Below are positions 13,017 through 17,070 of a stretch of 17,070 nucleotides of DNA, one piece after another. A program made the translations under genes and the position numbers. This DNA is from Actinomycetales bacterium. GTDB taxonomy: Bacteria; Actinomycetota; Actinomycetes; Actinomycetales; BWSM-131. The stretch spans positions 1 to 17,070 of the forward strand of contig JASBSH010000292.1 in the NCBI GenBank assembly GCA_030149025.1. The letters run 5' to 3'. How positions within the stretch are numbered: the stretch's first letter is position 1; every line of letters begins with the position of its first letter. The notes beneath the pieces are model-generated. The model was not told the DNA's origin. It saw nothing but the letters and a program-made list of their open reading frames with translations, and made no database searches.

Positions 13017-13850
13017 ATGCCTTCTTCCGCAACCCTGACCGCCAGGCCACGAGCCGTCGTGGACGACCGTGCATCCGAGGTCGTCCTGGACCGTGTCGGC
13101 CGGTCCTTCCCCATGAGGTCCGGCACGCACGTCGTCCTGCACGACGTGAACCTTCACATCTCGCCCGGCGAGGTCGTCGTCGTGCTCGGCGCGAGCGGCT
13201 GCGGCAAGTCGACGCTGCTTCGGGCCGTGGCAGGTCTCGACACGCCGACATCGGGTCGCATCCATATCGACGGCGAACCGGTTCGTGGTGCAGAACCCCG
13301 TTGCGCCTTCGCCTTCCAGGAGCCACTGCTGCTGCCCTGGCGCACTCTCGCGGGGAACGTCGCCATCGGCCTGCCGCGCGGGACACCTGGCGAGGAGGGG
13401 CGGCGGCGCGTCCGGGAGCTGCTCGGCCTGGTCGGCCTCGCGGACTTCGCCGGGCACCGGCCGCGTGCGGTCTCGGGCGGCATGGCGCAGCGAACCTCCC
13501 TGGCGCGCGCTCTTGCCCGGAACCCCGGTGTCCTGCTGCTCGACGAGCCGTTCGGTGCCCTGGATGCGCTGACGCGGCTGAAGATGCAGGACCTCCTGCT
13601 GGACGTGCACGCGGCGGCGCCCACCACGGTGCTGCTCGTGACGCACGATGTGGACGAAGCGCTCCAGCTCGCCGACCGCGTCGTCCTGCTCGGCCGCGAT
13701 GCCGCGGATGGGCCGGTGTCCATCAAGGACGTCATCACCGTCCCCGACGACCGCCCCCGGGACCGCGGGTCCGCCGTGCTCGCCGACCTGCGGGCTCACC
13801 TGCTCGAAGGGCTGGGCGTCGACCGGCACAACGGCGCCCGCGCCCGCTAG
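13017..13850 (+). CDS. ssuB: ABC transporter ATP-binding protein, sulfonate/nitrate/taurine type
   Basis: This 277-residue protein is the cytosolic ATPase of an importer in the SsuB/TauB/NrtD family. The ATG at 13017 follows GGAG by six bases; an in-frame TTG four codons earlier lacks a Shine-Dalgarno. All ATPase motifs are intact: Walker A GASGCGKST (58-66), Q-loop AFQEPLLLPW with Q101, signature VSGGMAQRTSLARAL from 152, Walker B VLLLDEPFGALDALTR with D176 and E177, and the switch His H210 in LVTHDVDEAL. The family trait LLPWRT after the Q-loop is present. It is the first structural gene after the SAM riboswitch and cysteine leader, so both should act mainly on its expression. The substrate is probably an alkanesulfonate or a related organosulfur compound, but sequence alone cannot fix it. 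Confidence 0.88.
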   Translation: MPSSATLTARPRAVVDDRASEVVLDRVGRSFPMRSGTHVVLHDVNLHISPGEVVVVLGASGCGKSTLLRAVAGLDTPTSGRIHIDGEPVRGAEPRCAFAFQEPLLLPWRTLAGNVAIGLPRGTPGEEGRRRVRELLGLVGLADFAGHRPRAVSGGMAQRTSLARALARNPGVLLLDEPFGALDALTRLKMQDLLLDVHAAAPTTVLLVTHDVDEALQLADRVVLLGRDAADGPVSIKDVITVPDDRPRDRGSAVLADLRAHLLEGLGVDRHNGARAR

Positions 13851-13931
13851 CCGGGGCAGGCGCGTGCAACGGAAAACACTTCTGCGGCAAGAGATTTCAC
13901 GTCACAACCATCTTCGACGAAGGACTCGTCC

Positions 13932-14954
13932 ATGAGACTGCTGGTCAAGCCGGCCCTCCTCGCCGTCACCGTCGCGCTGGCCCTGTCGGGTTGCGTTGCG
14001 GGGGAGAGCACCCAACCGAGTGCCGGCACGCGTGCGGCCGGCAACGACGGCGGCACCCTGAACATCGACTTCGCGACCTACAACCCACTGAGCCTCGTCA
14101 TCAAGCAGAAGGGCTGGCTCGAGGACGCGCTCGCCGACGACGGAATCTCCGTGAAGTGGGTGCAGTCGGCGGGCTCCAACAAGGCGAACGAAGCGCTGCG
14201 CGCCGGTGCGGTGGACGTCGGCTCGACGGCAGGCTCGGCCGCACTGCTCGCCAAGGCCAACGGGTCGCCGATCCAGACCATCGACATCTACTCCCAGCCG
14301 GAGTGGTCCGCCCTCGTGGTGCCGGCGGAATCCGACATCAAGAGCGTCTCCGACCTTGCGGGCAAGCAGGTCGCGGCGACCAAGGGCACGGACCCGTACT
14401 TCTTCCTGCTGCAGTCGTTGGAGGCGAACGGTGTCGACCCGGCGGACGTGACGGTCCAGAACCTCCAGCATGCCGACGGCTGGTCCGCGCTCGCCAACGG
14501 GAGCGTCGACGCCTGGTCCGGCCTCGACCCGATCATGGCCGCCGCGGAGCAGAAGGGCGCCCGCCTGCTCTACCGCAACGTCGACTTCAACACCTACGGC
14601 TTCCTCAACGCCCGGGAGTCCTTCATCGCCGAGCAGCCGGACGTCGCACAGACCGTCGTCGACGTGTACGAGTACGCCCGGGCCTGGGCGTTGGAGAACC
14701 CCGCTGAGACGGCGCGGATCCTGGCGGACGTCGCCGGCATCGAGCCGGCCGTGGCCGAGAAGGTCATCGAGCGGACCAACCTCGCGGTCGACCCGGCGCC
14801 CGGGAAGGCGCAGCAGGACGTGCTGGAGCGGGTGGGACCCGCCTTCGTCGAGACCGGTGACGTCGCCAGCCAGAGCGACGTCGACCAGGCTCTCAGCACG
14901 CTGTTGAACGACACGTTCGTCCGCGCGGCGGATCCGAGCAGGGTTCAGCCGTGA
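13932..14954 (+). CDS. ssuA: ABC transporter substrate-binding lipoprotein, aliphatic-sulfonate (SsuA/TauA) type
   Basis: This 340-residue protein begins at ATG 13932, seven bases after GAAGGA. Residues 1-21 form a lipoprotein signal (MRLLVKPALLAVTVALALSG, then C21), so it should be anchored outside the membrane by C21. The mature part is an NMT1/SsuA-type two-lobed binding protein: GTLNIDFATYNPLSLVIKQK, GWLEDAL, VKWVQSAGSNKANEALRAGA, VDVGSTAGSAALLAKANG, then DLAGKQVAATKGTDPYFFLL and NGSVDAWSGLDPIMAAAE. Those segments bind the ligand in this family. The C-terminal helices (EYARAWALENPAETARILAD) are also typical. An 81-base gap after ssuB shows no structure. The stop overlaps the permease start (GTGA). 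Sulfonate, taurine or another organosulfur ligand is plausible. Confidence 0.88.
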   Translation: MRLLVKPALLAVTVALALSGCVAGESTQPSAGTRAAGNDGGTLNIDFATYNPLSLVIKQKGWLEDALADDGISVKWVQSAGSNKANEALRAGAVDVGSTAGSAALLAKANGSPIQTIDIYSQPEWSALVVPAESDIKSVSDLAGKQVAATKGTDPYFFLLQSLEANGVDPADVTVQNLQHADGWSALANGSVDAWSGLDPIMAAAEQKGARLLYRNVDFNTYGFLNARESFIAEQPDVAQTVVDVYEYARAWALENPAETARILADVAGIEPAVAEKVIERTNLAVDPAPGKAQQDVLERVGPAFVETGDVASQSDVDQALSTLLNDTFVRAADPSRVQP

Positions 14955-15763
14955 CCTCGGTCAGCATCCGAGATCGGCATTCCGTCAACGCCGGCGGCGT
15001 ACCGCTGACGTCCCGACGGTGGTTCCGGGTCGTCGGCGCGGCCCTGGTCCCGGCGGCCCTGCTGCTGTTGTGGCAGCTGACCACCGCTGCCGGGGTCTTC
15101 TCGCCGGTGCAGCTGCCCTCGCCGGCATCCGTGTACGCCGCGGCGCTGGACCTGCTCCAGCGCGGCGAGCTGGGGTACCACGTCGCCATCTCGAGCCAGC
15201 GGGTCGTCGTCGGCTTCCTCATCGGTGCCGGGCTCGGTGTCGCCGCCGGTGCGCTGGTCGGCCTGTCCCGGCTGTCCGAGGTCCTGCTGTCCGGAACGGT
15301 CGCCGCCATCAGGGCTGTTCCGTCGCTGGCGTGGGTCCCGCTGCTGATCCTGTGGTTGAAGATCGGGGAGACGTCGAAGATCACGCTGATCGCGATCGGC
15401 GCCTTCTTCCCCGTCTACACCACCGTTGCGACGGCGCTGAGGCACGTGGACCCGGCTCTGGTGGAGGCCGGTCGCGCCTTCGGTCTTCGGGGCCCGACGC
15501 TGTTCGCCACGGTGCAGCTACCGGCCTCGCTGCCCTCCGTCGTCTCCGGGCTGCGGCTCGCCCTGGCCCAGGCTTGGCTGTTCCTCGTCGCCGCTGAGCT
15601 GATCGCCTCGGCGATGGGGCTCGGCTTCCTACTCACGGACTCCCAGAACAACGGCCGCACCGACCGGCTCCTGCTCGCCATCGTCCTGCTGGCCCTGCTC
15701 GGCAAGCTCAGTGACGCCCTGCTGGGGGTCTTCGAACGGTGGGCGCTGCGCAGATGGGCCTGA
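14951..15763 (+). CDS. ssuC: ABC transporter permease, sulfonate (SsuC/TauC) type
   Basis: This 270-residue inner-membrane protein starts at a GTG overlapping the ssuA stop, so binding protein and permease are coupled. About six hydrophobic segments are visible, near residues 27-43, 84-104, 111-137, 143-162, 198-224 and 238-258. The coupling-helix EAA loop EAGRAFGLRGPTLFATVQLP lies at 172-191, the segment that contacts the ATPase in BPD_transp_1 permeases. RAVPSLAWVPLLILWLKIGE and AELIASAMGLGFLL are characteristic of the SsuC/TauC/NrtB group. One permease and one ATPase gene are present, so the transporter should be a homodimer of each. The next gene begins 28 bases later. Confidence 0.9.
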   Translation: MTSVSIRDRHSVNAGGVPLTSRRWFRVVGAALVPAALLLLWQLTTAAGVFSPVQLPSPASVYAAALDLLQRGELGYHVAISSQRVVVGFLIGAGLGVAAGALVGLSRLSEVLLSGTVAAIRAVPSLAWVPLLILWLKIGETSKITLIAIGAFFPVYTTVATALRHVDPALVEAGRAFGLRGPTLFATVQLPASLPSVVSGLRLALAQAWLFLVAAELIASAMGLGFLLTDSQNNGRTDRLLLAIVLLALLGKLSDALLGVFERWALRRWA

Positions 15764-15791
15764 CCTCACCACAGCTCGAAAGGAAGCATCG

Positions 15792-17070
15792 ATGACCGAC
15801 CGGAAGTTCGGCTTTCGCACGAGGGCGCTGCACGCCGGCGGGACGCCGGACGCCACCACCGGTGCGCGTGCCGTTCCCGTGTACCAGACCACTAGCTTCG
15901 TGTTCGAGAACACCGCGGACGCCGCGAGCCTGTTCGCGCTGCAGAAGTACGGAAACATCTACTCCCGCATAGGAAACCCGACCGTTGCCGCGTTCGAGGA
16001 GCGGATTGCGTCCTTGGAGGGAGGCATCGGGGCGGTCGCGACCGCGTCCGGGATGTCGGCGGAGTTCCTCACCTTCGCGGCGCTGGTCGGCTCGGGTGAC
16101 CACATCGTGGCCGCTGCGTCGCTCTACGGCGGCACGGTGACCCAGCTCGACGTGACCCTGCGCCGCTTCGGCGTCGACACCACGTTCGTGCCCGGCACCG
16201 ACCCGGCTGACTATGCAGCGGCCATCCGCGACACCACCAAGTGCGTGTACGCCGAGGTGGTCGCCAACCCGTCCGGTGAGGTCGCGGACATCTCCGGACT
16301 GGCCGCGGTCGCGCACGACGCCGGCATCCCGCTGGTGATCGACGCCACGGTCGCGACGCCCTACCTGGTCCGGCCCATCGAGCACGGCGCCGACATCGTC
16401 GTCCACTCGGCGACGAAGTTCCTCGGCGGCCACGGGACGACGCTCGGCGGCGTCGTCGTCGAGTCCGGCACCTTCGACTGGGGCAACGGCAAGTTCCCGT
16501 CGATGACCGAGCCGGTGCGGTCCTACGGCGACGTCCGCTGGTGGGACAACTTCGGCGAGTACGGGTTCCTGACGAAGCTGCGCTCCGAGCAGCTGCGCGA
16601 CATCGGGCCCGCGTTGTCGCCCCAGGCCGCGTTCCAGCTGCTCCAGGGCGTCGAGACGCTTCCGCAGCGGATGGACGCCCACCTGTCGAACGCCCGCGCC
16701 GTCGCGGAATGGCTCCAGGCCGATCCCCGGGTCGCCTGGGTCAACTGGGCCGGGCTGCCGGGCCACCCGCACCACCAACGTGCGCGCCGCTACCTGCCCC
16801 TGGGGCCGGGGGCGGTCTTCGCGTTCGGTGTCGCGGGGGGCCGCCCGGCCGGCCAGCGGTTCATCGAGTCGCTCGAGCTCGTCAGCCACCTGGCCAACAT
16901 CGGCGACTCCCGGACCCTCGTGCTGCACCCGGCGTCCACGACCCACCAGCAGCTCACCACCAAGCAGCTGGAGGAGGCCGGGGTGGGTGCGGACCTCGTA
17001 CGCATCAGCGTGGGGCTGGAGGACGTCGAGGACATCCTGTGGGACCTCGACCAGGCGTTGGCAGCAGCAT
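15792..17070 (+). CDS. metY: O-acetylhomoserine aminocarboxypropyltransferase (sulfhydrylase), 3' end beyond window
   Basis: The frame is open from ATG 15792 (AAAGGAAG, about seven bases upstream) to the window end: 426 codons without a stop, so probably only a few residues are missing (family length is about 430-445). It belongs to the Cys/Met-metabolism PLP enzymes. The start FGFRTRALHAGGTPDATTGA, then YSRIGNPTVAAFEERIASLE, ASGMSAEFL, and the PLP-lysine motif HSATKFLGGHGTTLGG with Lys at 209 are diagnostic. The insert NFGEYGFLTKLRSEQLRDIG followed by LLQGVETLPQRM, and the long length, point to MetY rather than MetB/MetC. The enzyme makes homocysteine from O-acetylhomoserine and sulfide. Its place behind the importer and under the SAM riboswitch suggests imported sulfur is fed to methionine synthesis. 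No sulfonate monooxygenase lies in between. Confidence 0.9.
   Translation, partial: MTDRKFGFRTRALHAGGTPDATTGARAVPVYQTTSFVFENTADAASLFALQKYGNIYSRIGNPTVAAFEERIASLEGGIGAVATASGMSAEFLTFAALVGSGDHIVAAASLYGGTVTQLDVTLRRFGVDTTFVPGTDPADYAAAIRDTTKCVYAEVVANPSGEVADISGLAAVAHDAGIPLVIDATVATPYLVRPIEHGADIVVHSATKFLGGHGTTLGGVVVESGTFDWGNGKFPSMTEPVRSYGDVRWWDNFGEYGFLTKLRSEQLRDIGPALSPQAAFQLLQGVETLPQRMDAHLSNARAVAEWLQADPRVAWVNWAGLPGHPHHQRARRYLPLGPGAVFAFGVAGGRPAGQRFIESLELVSHLANIGDSRTLVLHPASTTHQQLTTKQLEEAGVGADLVRISVGLEDVEDILWDLDQALAAA

Noticed and set aside
1..17070. CRISPR arrays, insertion sequences, prophage or phage-defence cassettes
   Set aside because: No regularly spaced repeats, transposase motifs or terminal inverted repeats were found; most of the window is standard actinobacterial chromosomal synteny.

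Overview
The window is high-GC DNA with a strong preference for G or C at third codon positions, GTG/TTG starts beside ATG, and Shine-Dalgarno-led, tightly overlapping genes. The order tRNA-Gln, glmU, prs, rplY, pth, mfd, mazG is typical of Actinomycetota. A mycobacterial-type soluble acyl-ACP desaturase and a long-form L25 (CTC) protein agree with this. I cannot name a genus from the sequence alone.

Layout. (1) 1-1313, minus strand: a soluble diiron acyl-ACP desaturase followed 18 bp later by a TetR regulator cut by the window edge. Two tandem TACG-N4-CGTA palindromes lie inside the likely desaturase promoter. (2) 1562-2278, plus: a freestanding helix-turn-helix plus LAGLIDADG-like protein, less GC-biased than its neighbours, whose last codons lie inside tRNA-Gln(UUG) at 2264-2335. 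(3) 2430-4930: glmU and prs, translationally coupled by an ATGA overlap. (4) 4902-5651, minus: an unrecognised single-pass membrane protein converging on and overlapping the end of prs. (5) 5958-7225: rplY and pth, coupled by GTGA. (6) 7226-8076: a decayed stretch with the 3' half of a secreted-type metallophosphoesterase, a possible 5' remnant of a CysQ-like phosphatase, and an exact 14-bp tandem duplication. (7) 8077-12632: mfd and mazG, coupled by ATGA. (8) 12681-17070: a sulfur operon with promoter, SAM-I riboswitch, 32-residue cysteine-rich leader ORF, leader hairpins, an SsuBAC-type ABC importer, and an O-acetylhomoserine sulfhydrylase that runs off the window end.

The most interesting part is the 5' leader of the sulfur operon (12711-13016). 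A SAM aptamer comes first. The 3' strand of its P1 helix shares two bases with the Shine-Dalgarno of a short ORF that is 6/32 cysteine and ends T-C-R-C-C-L. Beyond the ORF there are hairpins with two alternative 5' arms for one 3' arm. This reads as a serial sensor for SAM and then for charged Cys-tRNA, ahead of genes that import organosulfur compounds and make homocysteine from sulfide. Each part has known relatives (S-box riboswitches; cysteine-responsive leader peptides of actinobacteria). The serial, SD-sharing arrangement is the part worth testing.

The remaining genes are housekeeping: UDP-GlcNAc and PRPP synthesis, ribosome and peptidyl-tRNA maintenance, transcription-coupled repair, and nucleotide-pool cleaning.
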